Positions 32,124-45,434 of a stretch of DNA of 64,000 bases are shown here, piece by piece. The notes beneath the pieces were generated by a model that worked only from the letters and a program-made list of their open reading frames with translations, had not been told where the DNA came from and did not search any database. The stretch is from Rutstroemia sp. NJR-2017a BVV2 (lineage: Eukaryota > Ascomycota > Leotiomycetes > Helotiales > Rutstroemiaceae), in the NCBI GenBank assembly GCA_002946415.1, contig NJPS01000011.1, positions 744,001 to 808,000 of the forward strand. Direction: 5' to 3'. Positions within the stretch are counted from its first letter, which is position 1. Each line of letters begins with the position of its first letter. The position numbers and the translations under genes are program-made.

Positions 32124-35100
32124 GTGGGATGCGTGACTGCAATCCCACCAAGACTGACAGAGACATCTATATCTTTAGCTGTTGCTGTTGTCGCCAGCAA
32201 GAGTGACAGAAGTTAATGAAAAGACGTTTCGGCAATTTTGACGTGCAAAAGAATCGACCGATGATTTCTGGTATGTATCTGTCCATTCACTCCTATGATT
32301 AAATGGCCGTATTCGCACCAATGCATTACGCGTAATTTAGATAGATCGTATGGTGATGGGGTAGCCTGGTAGGACTCTATTCAGGAGGGTATTATGTTTA
32401 TAACCAATGAATCAGTCATAATCACCTATAGAACCCCAAATGCACCTTTTATGAGTGCAGTGTGGTGACTCGACAGTACGTAGTTTGCCTAGAGTCAGCA
32501 TTTTATCGGAGATTCATTTCTCCGACCCCGCAGCTCCCTCGTATGCTTACTGCCATTCCCATCTGCCTATCTGAACCATCGAGAAGAATCAGATCTAAAA
32601 GTCTGATTCAGTTCCTAGCAGAAGGCAAGCATACGCTTTCTCAAATTTCCCAAAACTTCCCAGAGACGCAACTCACGAATTTCTAGAATACTACTTCGGT
32701 CTGCTCGGGAGAGACCGCCGTGATCGAACATATAATATTAATCGTCTACAGAAATCGAGTTACCCAAGAGACTTGCCTGGGCTATATCGAAGCGGTAGGG
32801 GATAATTCGAGAGTAGTATTGAACGACGCAAACATCGAGGACCGTTTACTTGTAAGGACCAAGAGTCCAGTGAGGGGTAATCCAGAATCATGGGTATTTT
32901 TCACATGTCTGCAGAGTCACGCTTTCGACTAGGTAGCAATTCAGCAATCTGGTGCCTGCAAATGGGCTATATTTACAAGAAACCTACAAAGATGGTTTCG
33001 ATGTGATAAAAGAAACGGATTCCGATCAAAGCTGAGTCGTGAATCATATACTACTAACCTTCTCATGTATACAAAGAAGGTCAACGTCATATATCGTATG
33101 TTGTATACTGACTTGATCCAGCAACTCACAAACCTCCAGAATGCAACCCAGAATGCAGCCTCATTCCGATCAGGGGAACCGCTTGGGATCAAATATGCGA
33201 TATCATCGGGCGAATCTTCCACAGAAATCGAGTTTCCCAAGAGCTTTGCTCCATACTCACCTCTCTCATTCCTGAAACAAATGACATGGTATGAATAAAC
33301 TTCGATAGCTAGACGGCTCTGCATCTATCTATCTATCTACCCTCAGGAGCAGGAAGGATGCGTGCCATGTCGTGTTATTTCGTGCTATACTTCACTTCCC
33401 CAACGACAGCCACGCAAACGCACATGCAAATGCAGCAAAAGCAAGCTTACCTTCCTTAACACCTGGGGATTCGAAGAAGCGAGACCGAACAGTCGAGGAT
33501 CTCTCTCCCTGCTCCTCCTAACGTAGCTTTGACCTGATCGTTTACTATCGCCCCAATAATAGTAGACTTAGACCCTTGACCGGGCAGATCCAGATTATAT
33601 CCTCGATACCATACAAGGGAGTCTGGGATCTTGCACGAGCGTTGAGGTCAGTTCACTCGCTCTGCAGTATAGAGTTTGAGTAGATGGATATCGAGTATCC
33701 AATTGATCTTACGAAGAACCATGCACAACCCAGCAGACGAGACGACACGTCCGCCTTCCAAAAGAATAAAGCGGTTCTCCTCCCCGGCTGGGCCGGTAGA
33801 GGGGATTGTGTAACACGAGGTTATATTCCATCGTATTGTACTCTGTAACTTTCCGGCTCGCGAAGTAAGCTATCACCTTGTGGTCCGGTACGTACTTGTT
33901 TCTGCTCTATGCAACACGAAATGAGCTTTAGGTTTAGGTTTGACTTTACTGCAAAGCGGTTGGTGGTTAAGTGGAGATGTAATGTAATCCAAGCACTGCA
34001 CTTGCTCATAAGTGTCTCAGAACAAGATCGATGGATACACTTCGGACTACCGTTTGATTACGCCAATGCGAGCTCAAATGTACCAACCTCTGTATGCGTA
34101 TCAAATAACACACGGTCAGAGCTTGAGACGTGGAAAATGATAAGACATTCTGCGAGGGAAGCGCATGCATGATACTAAGTAGTGTAACGGAATATGCAAA
34201 CTCCAAGTTGCAAAATGTCGATGCGCCGACTACAGCCAGATCTAACGAAGTCGGAATTAATATCTATGTATGTCAGATCACACTGGAATGATCAGATATA
34301 CAGTGATAGTAGCAGTAATACTGACTAACATCCACCTAAGCAACGTAAACATGCAGCACAGCAGAAAGCGCAAGCTCTAAATCATTATCTCGCCAGTGAG
34401 GTGAGGTGAGATGAGATCAGATGCTTAAAGGCCGTCTTGTCAGGCAGTTAAATGCAGGGACGTTTTCCCCCCTCCCCCCTTTTGGTTTCATCTCATCTCA
34501 TCTCAGCTCACGACTTCTAATCACCAAGGTTAAAGCAAGCAAGCAAACAGGTTCGGGCCTTACCGAAGCGCTATAAAGAAAACAAACCATAATGGCGCAA
34601 TGTCCATCCAGAGGCGTCGCCGTGCAGAAATTTTCCCAGGATAAGATTCCTAACGAGGTGAGAGTCGAAAAGGGACATGTTCTAGATGCGAATTTGCGAG
34701 CGATAAGAAAGCGCATTCGGTTTATTTCTCCGACAGGTGCGGTAAATCTAGCCATGTGGTGGTGGAGAGGGCTTCGGCGTCAACTGCTTTTTTCTGGCTT
34801 GGCTTCCCGACATTGTGGGCAGCCATGTCCGGGTGGTGATACCGGACTGGACTGGATTGTACTGTATTGTATGGTTGGGCAGAAGTGGATCTGGCGAGGG
34901 AAATGAAGGTCGAGTGGAAGTGGAGTGAGTGTTTGTGTGTGCGTGTGTGTGACGGCGTGGAGGTCAAATCGAGCAGCCGGCGGTGAAAATATACGCGAAT
35001 ATCATTTTGGGAATATGGATATGGAAGTAACCTTAAGCAAAGGGATTGAAATGCGAAAATGAATGCACACGAGCGTAAAATACAGATACCGTGTCCTCTC

Positions 35101-37211
35101 TGTTGACAAGGCGACACCGAACTACGCTATCGCAGACTAATGATGAACGAGTGATAAGCATAAATCAAGTACAGTCAAGGCCATCGGTGATGAGTTAACT
35201 GGTGGTAGAGAACTTTCCTTGTTGCTGGAAGTTTCGGACGATAAACGCCTGTCATGAAACTGGCGAAATAGCATCTATTTTCGGAATGATTCGCCCGCTC
35301 ATGATTCATGATTTTAGTTCGTCTTAGGAGGTTAACCGTAGCCGTCCTCCCGTAGAAGCCTCTTGGCTGGCTGCACGTCGGTAGTGCCAGTCTTGGGAGG
35401 TCGAGAGAGCCGTGGTTGAGTTTGAACAAGAAGTTGGCGGTGCAAGTCAAGTTACTTCATAGAAAAGAAGAAAAGAAATTGGATCGTCTTGATTTTCCAG
35501 TCCCATGATTCAAATCTAAATCCAAATCCAAATCCAAATTCTGATGCGCGTTCCGACGAGCTGAGCCGCAACATGAATAGAATCGTGGTCTGTGAGTACC
35601 CTGAGTGGTGATGTGATGGGCCCAAGGAAAGTACAGGATAGCAGATTACGATGAGCGAGAATGAACGAGCGAGCGAGCGACGGAATGATGCGGACGGACG
35701 GACAGATTGTTCTTCTCGCACAATTTTGGCTTTGCTGCACGGATGATCGACGCAAGGACCGGATTGTCTCTGGTCTCTCGAATACGTGTAACCTACGGAG
35801 TACTACGAACTACGAGTCTACGAAGTATACTTTTAGTACTCGTACTCCATAGCAGGAGGAGAAATTACGACGCGATACTTGGTGTGTGAAAACGGCTGCC
35901 CACCATTGGCTTCGTGTCGCGTTGTCTCGAATCCTCATTTTAAGAAATAGGAATGGCGATCTCCTGTGGGTCATGACCATAGTCATAGTCATTGTCGTGG
36001 TCATTGCCATCTGTGAAGTGTAAATATGACGGCTATCTATATCTCAGTATCATTTATTTCCAAGGCGATCGATTTCGCAGCCACATCTGTCATATGCAGA
36101 CTAGACGTCGCACTACTGTACGCGTAGGAAGATGCGTTTGCATGCTGCGCTGCGTGTCAGCAGCAAAAAGGAAAAAGCTTTCTTTTCTTGCCCTTCTTTG
36201 CTGTAAGGTTATGTGACCGAGTATTGACCGATGGACAAAGAGCGTGATGAACGTTCCAACGCGGTCCAGATCCCGTCGTCGTAGCGCTGTGCTTGATACG
36301 GCGATACAAGCACATTCGAGACTTCCCTTTGCTTGGAAATGTATGGAGAGCTTATGTCGTAAGTGGAGATCAACCCAGCTTTACGAGAAGATATCCAGGA
36401 TAGAGGTGCTTTGGCAAAAGTTCTGTGCTCATGCCCAGGAAATCTTTTCTTCGCATGACAATCAAAAGGCTCGGACTTACCCATCTGGTCTTTCCGGCCG
36501 TGCGTCCCTTGTTTTCTTTTTTCCCTTCCCTTTATCTCGAGGTCCCTGACGATAACCCTGCGCACTTCGGCATCCTTTCGACACCCTCTCGCTCCCGTCG
36601 CGGCACGATTGATAGGGCACGACAGGGGTCAAGGAATGCTTCTAAAATTCTAGAAGGCTTACCTGCCGTACTTACTCAGGACACTGCTTGGAAATATTGT
36701 AGAGGGTGTGCAACTGCAGATAAACGGTGTGGCTATGTAGCTATGTAGCCAGCCATTCCAACCTTGTGGCATTATTCAGGTACGGATTCGATACCGGTAC
36801 CTGGCTGACAGATGCCATACATGTGAAAATTTTGCATATCCATAACGAGTCGTCTTCCACCCGCCTTCCGACGCCATACTTGTCGCAGTTTCAATAGTGC
36901 TGACCAGGAAGACGGATAATCGTGGCTCATAAGGTGGGAGGAGATGTTGTGTTGTACAGGCCGGTTCATGCAGGCCAAAAACTAGAACCTGCTACTGCAT
37001 GCTCCCGAACGATCGCTGGCTGTACATGTGATCGTCAACTGCGAGTGACAGAGAGGCGCGGAGGATAGACCTTTGCTCAAAGTTATTATTGTGGTTCGTA
37101 TCATGCTAGAGCTTCATCACTCTCCTCTTTCCTCTCTCCATTCTCCATTCTCCATTCTCATTCTCCATTGTTTTGTGCGCATTCAAGTCGTCGCAATCCA
37201 CTTAACTCGAC
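32124..37211. other. 5.1-kb gene-poor region
   Basis: Scattered frames of 60-130 codons (for example 32941-33324 minus, 36209-36565 minus, 36425-36748 plus) lack conserved motifs, splice logic or favourable context. A tetranucleotide (ATCT) run lies near 33325-33338 and an AATCCA hexanucleotide repeat at 35514-35539. The rest is unremarkable unique DNA. Confidence 0.45.
35514..35539. repeat. (AAATCC)n hexanucleotide repeat
   Basis: Four tandem AAATCC units. Minus-strand translation gives alternating Phe/Gly, which explains the short frame over it. Confidence 0.8.
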
Positions 37212-37576
37212 ATGGAACCTGATGCGTCAGATCTCCATGCTGAGGGACAAAACTTGTTGGAAAGACTCACTCTGTGCAGTCACTTGATATCTAAGTGGCT
37301 CGGTGCCCAAATACTAATCATGGATAAGAAGTGGAACCTGCAGTGCATGCATTCATTTGGAACTTGGAAGTTCCCCTATATTTTGTGGATTGTGGATATC
37401 CCTTTCTCACTTTGTCTCCCGGGACCCCGGCGACATCTTTGCTTCGGCTTAGGGATATCCTTGAAAGAGTGAAAAGCAAGTGGAGATTCGGCGATCTTGC
37501 ATCTTGTGAAAAATGTGAACGCCCACGCCAACCTCGTCGAACTGTCTCCATTCTCGACCTCTCGACAGCTCAATGA
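37212..37576 (+). CDS. Possible small two-exon gene, unknown
   Basis: The ATG at 37212 follows a CT-rich leader with CTCCATT repeats, a typical fungal start context. Its frame begins MEPDASDLHAEGQNLLERLT and may splice at 37285/37349, with an ACTAAT sequence before the acceptor, into HAFIWNLEVPLYFVDCGYPF and DILERVKSKWRFGDLASCEK (two Cys, possible CxxC). No recognised family; splice sites are one of several possibilities. Confidence 0.3.
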
Positions 37577-38581
37577 GCCACTTCCCTACCAAAACCATGC
37601 CGCACTCGTAATGGTAGCCTCGCTACGGGAGAGGCGTTGCAGAGCACGCGTTACCGGTTACTGGCGGGATTGCAGCAGATTAATCCCTGAGGATTGCACG
37701 GATACCTCTGCGATTCGATGGTATGGTTTGTTTTGGCACTGCGATTGTGGTAATCTGAGGTGTTTTTGATACAGGATACTTGGTAGTCTTCTAGATGGGA
37801 CATGGGAGATGGGAGATATTGTCCTGTATCCATGGCTCCACTCACCGGTGCATCGACCACGAGATGCTACCGACTTATACTTTTTCAGAACACCATGAAT
37901 ATCGCAACCGCATAGGGCATCTGTCTTAAACAAAGGCATGGTGTCTGTATCTCACCCTATTGGTCGCCACGGGGTAGTCCCTATCTCCTGAGAAAGGCAT
38001 GCTATCGTAGCCGTACCATACTCTTATCCCTACCAAACGGAGGTCTCAATCTGACATCCGCGCGACACGTTGATTATTAGAAGGATATCGTGAGAAAGGC
38101 GGGAAAACCAAGTTCATAGGAAGAATATCTGCTTGTCTGGGTGGACCGGATAGCTCTCATCATCAGACCGGTACAGCAGAGTAGCCATCTAGTCGTAAAT
38201 ACTATCCACCTCCTACCACCCTTCATACCTGCATCGAAAGGTAGGGATAAGCTTTGGGCAATAATAGAATTCGCAACTGAGTCGTTCCTTGACCAAATTT
38301 TGGATCGGGTGGTCTGGTACCTGAGTAGTCTCGTTTCTCTCGTTTCTCGTTCGCCGGTCTCCATAGTCACCGTATCTTCCGTAAGTCAAAGATTCATTGT
38401 TCTCCACCCATCCACCCTCAACCCTCCACTCCACCCCTCCACCCATCCACCCATCCACCCACTACCCACGACCCTCCCAGACAGTAGCGACTTCCTGTTT
38501 TAAAGGAGGATATGGAAGTGGGTTGGGAATGGAGAATGGGGAATTGATTCAATCCGCGCCAAATCTTGTGTCATATACATG
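37577..38581. other. intergenic
   Basis: No supported gene. A C-rich CCACCCAT-type repeat lies at 38403-38466. Confidence 0.45.
38403..38466. repeat. CCAYCC-type C-rich repeat
   Basis: Degenerate tandem CCATCCAC/CCACCC units, upstream of the ATG-free leader. Confidence 0.75.
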
Positions 38582-39245
38582 TGAGATCCATCATCATCAT
38601 CATTCCCATTTTGAGTCCTCTTGCTGTTGCTCTTCCTCTTCTTCTTTCACTTCCCTCCTCCCTCGGACTTACTTAGCCACCCACCTTATCTTTCGCCTTC
38701 ATATCTTATACTACAGTATCCATCCCATATAGTTATCCATAGTCCTTTGACTCTCGTCCGACTGTCCAATACCTTGGGTTTACTGTCAATTCCTCTTCTC
38801 TTCCATTCTCCTCTGCCGACTTCTTTATTGTTTATTCATCAATTTCCGAAACAGGCTCAAAGCTCTTTTTATCAACGTTTCCCTTCTCGGGCCACACTTC
38901 GGGGCTTCTTTTATCTTATACCAGTAGTCTCTTTATAGCCTCTTACTATTGGAGTATCGGGTGTCCAGAAACGGCTGTTTTGACTTGCATCATCATAGCC
39001 TAAGAAAAGGCGAAAGGTTACTTTGGGAAGAAAGGTACCGATCGCCGATACGATAAACAATTAACCCGATCGTATTTGTTCGACGCCTCTTCTCGAAGGA
39101 TCTATATTTCTTTTTATAAATCATTCGTTGCATTGGGGTATAGGCTTTTGGAGGAAAGTCTTTTTAGTTTTCTCTTGTTGTGAGAGAATTATCGAATTGC
39201 CCATCAATCGGCGACGGCTACAACAACGACGACGACGACGATACG
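38582..39245 (+). promoter_or_regulatory. ATG-free 664-nt leader of the Prm10-like gene
   Basis: No ATG in any plus-strand frame from 38582 to the start codon at 39246; the last upstream ATG is at 38579-38581. The region is CT-rich in its first half and ends in a CGA trinucleotide run that abuts the start codon. It fits a long untranslated leader. Confidence 0.5.
39225..39244. repeat. (CGA)n run just before the start codon
   Basis: CAACGACGACGACGACGAT-type run immediately upstream of the ATG at 39246. If translated by readthrough from a near-cognate codon it would give poly-Asp. Confidence 0.8.
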
Positions 39246-41995
39246 ATGTCAAGCGAACATACGACGGCAAGTGGAAGCAGCGAGAGTCCCAATGTGGTGT
39301 ACGCGGAATTAGGATCGGTGGATGTGAGCCCTACGGAAAGCAATGAACCAAGCAGACCGGGGAGTGCAGGAGGAAATCCCCCACCAAAAGGTCGAGGCAG
39401 GGTCCGATTCCACCATTCGCATGAAGACAATGATGCCGACAACAAGAGATCCAGCCTCCTTATGCGGGAGAAATCAATGTCCCCGCAAAGATTACAGCTA
39501 CCACAGTCTAGCAAGGCCACTCCGCCAACCCATTCGAGAAACAGCAGCGTCAGCTCATTGTTGAAGTTCACACCAGATAAGGAAAAGGAAAACCCAATTA
39601 CCGAGTCGAGCGTCACCGGTTCAGGTAACACTACGCCTCCAACCACCACACCAACAGTGAGCAAGCCTAGGCCAAGTGTGCTGAGAAGTAACACAGGAGG
39701 ATACAAGGCGGAGTTATATGATGTTGAGGAGGATAATGAGAAGACTTTCTCTGCTCTTGCAGCGCAAAGTCGTGCACAGAGGATCGCTTCGCTTGTAGGA
39801 AGTCATTCCACCCCCAATTCTCGCAGAAACAGTTTAGACGAAGATGCCGAGGACTACACTCCGCGACCAAAGAACCCTGGCGGGTTACCTGTGAGGATAG
39901 ACGATATTCCTTTGGTACCAATGGGAAGCAGAGCCTACGATGCAGCTGATAGCGATGAAGATATCCAGAACGAAAAGGCAAAGCAATCAAGTTCCTCCGA
40001 AGCACACAAACTAGTAAGGTCACACACCAGGAAGATTCCAACAGACTCCCTCAACATGCCAGTCCCACGTCCAGGCCTGGTGTCTGGACAAGCCACCCCG
40101 GAAGATGAACATGGAATTGTCGAGGAGTATGTACCACGTCCTCAACAGTTCAGAGGTGGTGTTTTGTCTTCCCTGCTGAAGCTTTACAATCCACCTCAAG
40201 CACCTCAGGGTAGTAGCGTACCTCCATCTCGCAGAAACAGCATGGACTCCGAAGGAACTCTTCCTGTCTCCCTCGGCTCATCGGGTGTCACGACCCCCAA
40301 AAAGAGCGCAAAATGGTATCACCAGAAGAACCAATCTCTGGACACACTAGCTGGACTCATGGAAGCTTCAGCAATGCTCGCTGCTCCTGCCGCTGGTGGT
40401 GGTGCCGGTACTCCGAAGAAGAAGGCGCCACTGAGGCCTGGAATGGGAAAGCGGACACATAGTGGACGACTTATCGAGACTGCCGCCAGACAATTGGCAG
40501 GAAGACCAAGATTGGAAGACGAAATCAGAATTACAGTACACATTGCCGAGACGTTGAGCCGACAGAAGTATCTTTTGAAATTGTGCCGAGCACTTATGAC
40601 CTATGGAGCTCCTACTCATCGTCTGGAAGAGTACATGAAGATGACTGCTCGAGTGCTCGAGATCGACGGTCAATTCCTCTATATTCCGGGATGCATGATT
40701 ATTTCATTTGATGATGCTTCAACCCATACTACCGAAGTCAAGCTTGTCAGGTCGGTGCAAGGTGTCAATTTGGGCAAGTTGAAGGACGTTCATGAGATTT
40801 ATAAAGAGGTTGTACATGATGTTATTGGTGTGGAGGAAGCTACACAGCGCCTGGATGCCATTATTCGTCAGCAGCAAAAGTTTCATCCTTGGTTCCTTGT
40901 TATCGTTTATGGTCTCGCCAGTGCCAGTGTTGCACCTTTCGGTAAGTCTTTGACTCCTCTTCTAGTAATACCCTTTCTAACATCTTCCTAGCATTCGAGG
41001 GACGCCTCATCGATTTGCCTATTGCTTTCATCCTAGGATGCTTGCTTGGCTTCCTTCAACTTATCGTCGCACCTAAATCTGATCTTTACGCCAACGTCTT
41101 TGAGATTTCTGCCGCAGTTTTGACCTCCTTCCTCGCCAGGGCCTTCGGTTCCATTCGAGGAGGCAATCTATTCTGTTTCTCTGCACTTGCTCAATCATCC
41201 ATAGCTCTTATCCTTCCTGGATACATGGTTCTTTGTGGTTCGCTCGAACTTCAATCTCGCTCGATGGTCGCTGGTTCCGTTCGTATGGTTTATGCAATCA
41301 TCTACTCGCTCTTCCTAGGATTCGGAATCACAATTGGTACTGCCGTCTATGGGTTAATGGACGCGAATGCCACCAGCAGAACAACATGTCAAGCACCAAT
41401 GGATCCATATTATCGATGGTTTTTCGTGCCTATGTTCACTCTATGTCTTGCCGTCATCAATCAAGCAAAGTTCAAGCAAATGCCAGTCATGCTTAGCATT
41501 TCTTTCGCTGGTTATGTGGTCAATTTTTTCTCGGCAAAACGATTCCCTTCATCTGCACAGATCTCCAATACTCTTGGTGCTCTTGCAGTCGGTGTTTTAG
41601 GAAACTTGTACTCTCGTGTTCGACATGGTGTCGCTGCTGCTGCACTCCTACCTGCTATTTTTGTGCAGGTTCCTTCTGGTCTTGCGGCTTCGGGATCGCT
41701 GTTGGCAGGTCTTAGTACCGCAGACGAAATCACGAATAGTACGAGTTATGCAAATGGCACGGTGAAACTTAATGGAACTTCTTCAGTAAGTCTTATTTAT
41801 AATGTCTATGATTTGATGTATGAAACTAATATAATATAGGTCACTGTAACGAACACGGATGACTTGAATACAATCGTTTTCAACGTTGGTTACAGTATGA
41901 TTCAAATTGCGATCGGTATCACTGTGGGACTTTTCCTCAGTGCCTTGATCGTTTATCCGCTGGGGAAGCGGAGAAGTGGTTTGTTCAGTTTTTAG
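39246..41995 (+). CDS. PRM10: Prm10/ThrE-family membrane transporter
   Basis: Exons 39246-40941, 40992-41785 and 41840-41995 give 881 residues with GTAAGT donors and TAG acceptors. The first 420 residues are disordered and Ser/Pro-rich, with many basic-Ser phosphosite-like motifs (SRRNSLDED, SRRNSMDSEG). A cytosolic ThrE N-domain follows (LLKLCRALMTYGAPTHRLEE, then FLYIPGCMIISFDD). After that come about ten transmembrane helices, beginning FLVIVYGLASASVAPFAFEG and including RAFGSIRGGNLFCFSALAQS. The architecture is that of yeast Prm10 (YJL108C) and bacterial threonine/serine exporters (DUF1212/ThrE plus ThrE_2). Substrate in fungi is unknown. An N-glycosylation-rich loop (NSTSYANGTVKLNGTSS) precedes the last helices. 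It is preceded by a 664-nt leader without ATG, so translation should begin at 39246. Confidence 0.9.
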
Positions 41996-44900
41996 AGGAT
42001 TATACGAAAGATATGCAGACATGAGATGGGCATCATTTTCGAATGGTGGTCATCGTGTATATATCTATACACATACAGTACATCAACAACGGACAGGCAG
42101 CGTTTTCCTTGATGGAAAAAGGGAAAAAATTACAGCAACAGGGTTCACATGGGAAGCGAGCGTGGGAGTTTGGGGGATTTGGATTTGATGATCCAGGGCG
42201 TTTGTTATACAATGATTGAGATGGGAGTTTACGGAAGAGAAAAATCGCTACTTTAATTGCTTGGGGTTGCTTGATGCGAATGCGAATGGGGGGTTTGGAC
42301 ATAGATTAGATGGGATGAGATTAGATGAGATGATATACCTTTAGACTTTTAGATGGGGCTCCCTTTCTAGATAGATAGATGGGGCTTGTTGCATAGAATA
42401 GATGGCTCTGGGTTGTATAGATGGTTTTTGGGTTGGATGAATGGGCTTTCGGAATGGGAATGGAAAAATTGGGAGCTACAGATAGGATAGATACCCAGGG
42501 GAAATGAAACAGAACATTCTTATGTATTTTATTCTTACTTTTTATATATATTTGGAGGGGAGGGGAGATGAGAAACGAGGAGAGGGGAATGCCAGGGGAG
42601 GTTAATACAATATTATGTTATGATTGAAGATTTTTCAGAAATGTACTGTACTCTATGTCTTTTTGATATGAAATGGATTAGTGGTATAAGTTACCTATTC
42701 TTGGAGGAAGGAAAGGAAGATAAGACCTCAAATGAATGGATTTTCACATGTAAGTATTTCACTGAGAACTGAGAACTGAGAACTGAGAATCACTTGGTTA
42801 GGTGGCTCATTTAGGTGTGCTTGAAGCGGCTATGTGCATGTGAATGGAGGGGGAGAGGGGGAATCTATGATGTCAGTGTTGGTCGCAAGGAAAAGGGAAG
42901 GTAAGGCAGGGATAGGGATGTGAGTTATGCGAGTGTTTGTTTGTGTTTCAAGGGCGGGGAGGGGGTGGGGTTTTGGAGTAAGTGTGTGAGTAATGCAACG
43001 CAAACGCATGATATGGATGCAAGTGCTGTTCATGGAGCGTTTGAGGAAGAGAGGAGAGTTGCAGGATTATGACGTGCGAGTGGGGTGGGAGGCGGAAAGA
43101 GTGGAGAGAGTGTACAAGTGGGGAGGGGCAGGGATGGGGTAGAGTACTGTAGAGCGGGGTGGGGCGGAAGATGACGAGATGGGGGAATGACAAGGAATTA
43201 CTGTACTGTGACTTGGATCGGTGGTGGGGTTAGGGGTCTTGTGGCTTGTGTTGTGTGGTGGTAGGAGGCGGGTGGTGGGTAGGGAGGGTTTGGGGGGGGA
43301 GATGGAGTTGGGGGAGAGATATAGATGTATGAAGTTGAGGTGAGGAGGAGAGGATGGGAGGAGTATAAAGCAAGATGTTGATATTGTGATTACAATCCAG
43401 ATATAAAAATCAAAGCTGAATATATACGGAATCAACAAATTCTGCAATTCAAAGTTAATCACAGTCAGCAGTTCAGGGGACGGATCGGTTGGGTTGTATA
43501 TGGATAGTCAAGTTAGTATACAATGTACATTATACGATACTGACTTTCCTGGCACTGTCCCTTGGAAACATGTTGCAGTGTGTAGTGGCGCTGGCAACAA
43601 GGTTGTTGAGTTCACGCAGTGTCTTATACAATTTCCTGCTTGCTTGCTATGACCGTTGATCTGGGTTGTTGTGTCTTTATAACTCATGAGGTATAGTCAT
43701 ATTCTATACTCGGACTACTCTACGTGATTCAATTTAATAATAGCGTGTGGCACGTAATGTATTTCTCTCCTGCTCTGTTCTTCTTCATTTGACAAGAGCA
43801 GAGAGAAGTTCGCCGCATTTACATCCACACCGTCTTCGTAGAGAAAGAAACCTCCACGCCCCTGTACGGCTATACAATTCGGTCTAGTCCAGTCCAGTCC
43901 AAAAAATCATAATCATCCAAGATATCCCATACATCCATCCCATTCATTTCATTCAAGAGAGCTAGCTCGGCCATTCGCACTTATACACGTAGAAGAGAAG
44001 TAACGGGAGAAAACTTGTGATACGCGGGGGTATACGCATGCATGTAGGGAGAACAGAAAGGAAAACAGGAAACTTGTAGTATGACAGATCTGAACAGCTA
44101 CCCGGACGTGACGGGGAATGAGGAAAGTGATCGATATGCCACTTCCGCCAGCTTCGCCGCGAGCACGAGAGAAAATGTTAGCAAGTTCAGTTACATCCGC
44201 AGAGCAGACATAGATGATGATTTCGTGAGCCCAAGATAGACAAAGGGCCCTTTGGATATTACACTAACCACGTGTTTCGTGAGATGAGAGGAGAAGGCGG
44301 ATGGAGGAATGAACGGAGAAGATACGATGTATATAGTATGAGTATGATTTTTATCAAAAAGTACAAGATAAATGTATGTAATGTAGTATTGAGGTATTCC
44401 GCGCTGTGCTCTCAAGTCTTACAGTAAGTCGACGAAGTAAGCAAGCAACCATAGATGGAAGCAAGCATGGTCAGAGTCTGATCGATTGCAGCTTGCTTGT
44501 GTGTGTAAGTGTGTGGGTGGATGTATATGAGAATTGAGGAGGAAACACGGATGCGCTTGATACAGCATCCATCATCGCCATCTTCAGTTCGAACGAAAAA
44601 TATTACTGTAGCGGAGGAGGAGGAGAAGAAGCGGGGGCGAAACGAAAGAAATGAGAAAGTGAGTGAATATACACAATAAATATTATACCCTATATCCCAA
44701 ACCAAGACCAAATTATCCAAGAAGCAAACTAAACTCCTCGAGAACAGCCAAGTGGAGTAAATTTGAATCTAGCAGAGCAGAATCTCCGAATGAGAGAAAA
44801 CATATCCAGAAGGAACATATACCCCAACCCTTTCCTGAACTCTCCGGATCTGGATACAGGAAGTGATGACTAACTAGGGCTAAAGAAAAGGAGAGGGAGA

Positions 44901-45434
44901 AGAAGGTGAAGAAGGGAAAAGAAGAAGGAAAAAGAAACAGTAGCAGCATAGCTTACACACTGATCCGATACTCACTTGAGTCCTGTACATAGTATAGTAA
45001 ATCCAGTTCACAAGAACCCGTTTAGTGAATTCCAATCCTGTTAACTAGCAGAAGACGTGACAGGGATTGAACTCAGTGTGACTTGACTTGGGATATTTTT
45101 ATGGAAAAGAGAGAGTAGAAAATGATGATCCTGCGGGCTCTTGGGTATCGAATGACTCTTTCTTTTGCTACTCCGTTATGAATGCTTAAATATGATTTCG
45201 CGAATGTCTGCTTCCTTGTCGTCATCCGCTTCGGTGTCGTATTTCGCTGAAACATGTCTCCCTTCTCTTCTCTTCTGTGCTCAACATGTTCTTCTCTATT
45301 ATAAGCTTCTCTCTCAGCAGTACCTTTACTGTATCCCCATCTAGCTACTTCCCGGATGAAAGAGGTAAAAAGTTACGCAGAGTAATCATACCCATCTCCT
45401 CCCCTCCCCATCCCCTCCCATCGCCCCCTCTCCC
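41996..45434. other. 3.4-kb gene-free region
   Basis: No supported gene. Frames around 42830-43462 on the minus strand are complements of G-rich sequence and translate to Pro/His/Ser. A GAGAACT heptamer repeat lies at 42763-42789, and 42840-43340 is strongly G-rich on the plus strand. Confidence 0.5.
42763..42789. repeat. (GAGAACT)n heptamer repeat
   Basis: About four tandem copies of CTGAGAA. Confidence 0.8.

Noticed and set aside
32748..33250. Two similar 30-base segments at 32748-32777 and 33221-33250
   Set aside because: Similarity ends at once on both sides; too short to support a duplicated element.
45040..45080. tRNA-like GTTCAATCC motif on the minus strand
   Set aside because: T-arm stem does not pair and no acceptor or anticodon arm can be formed around it.
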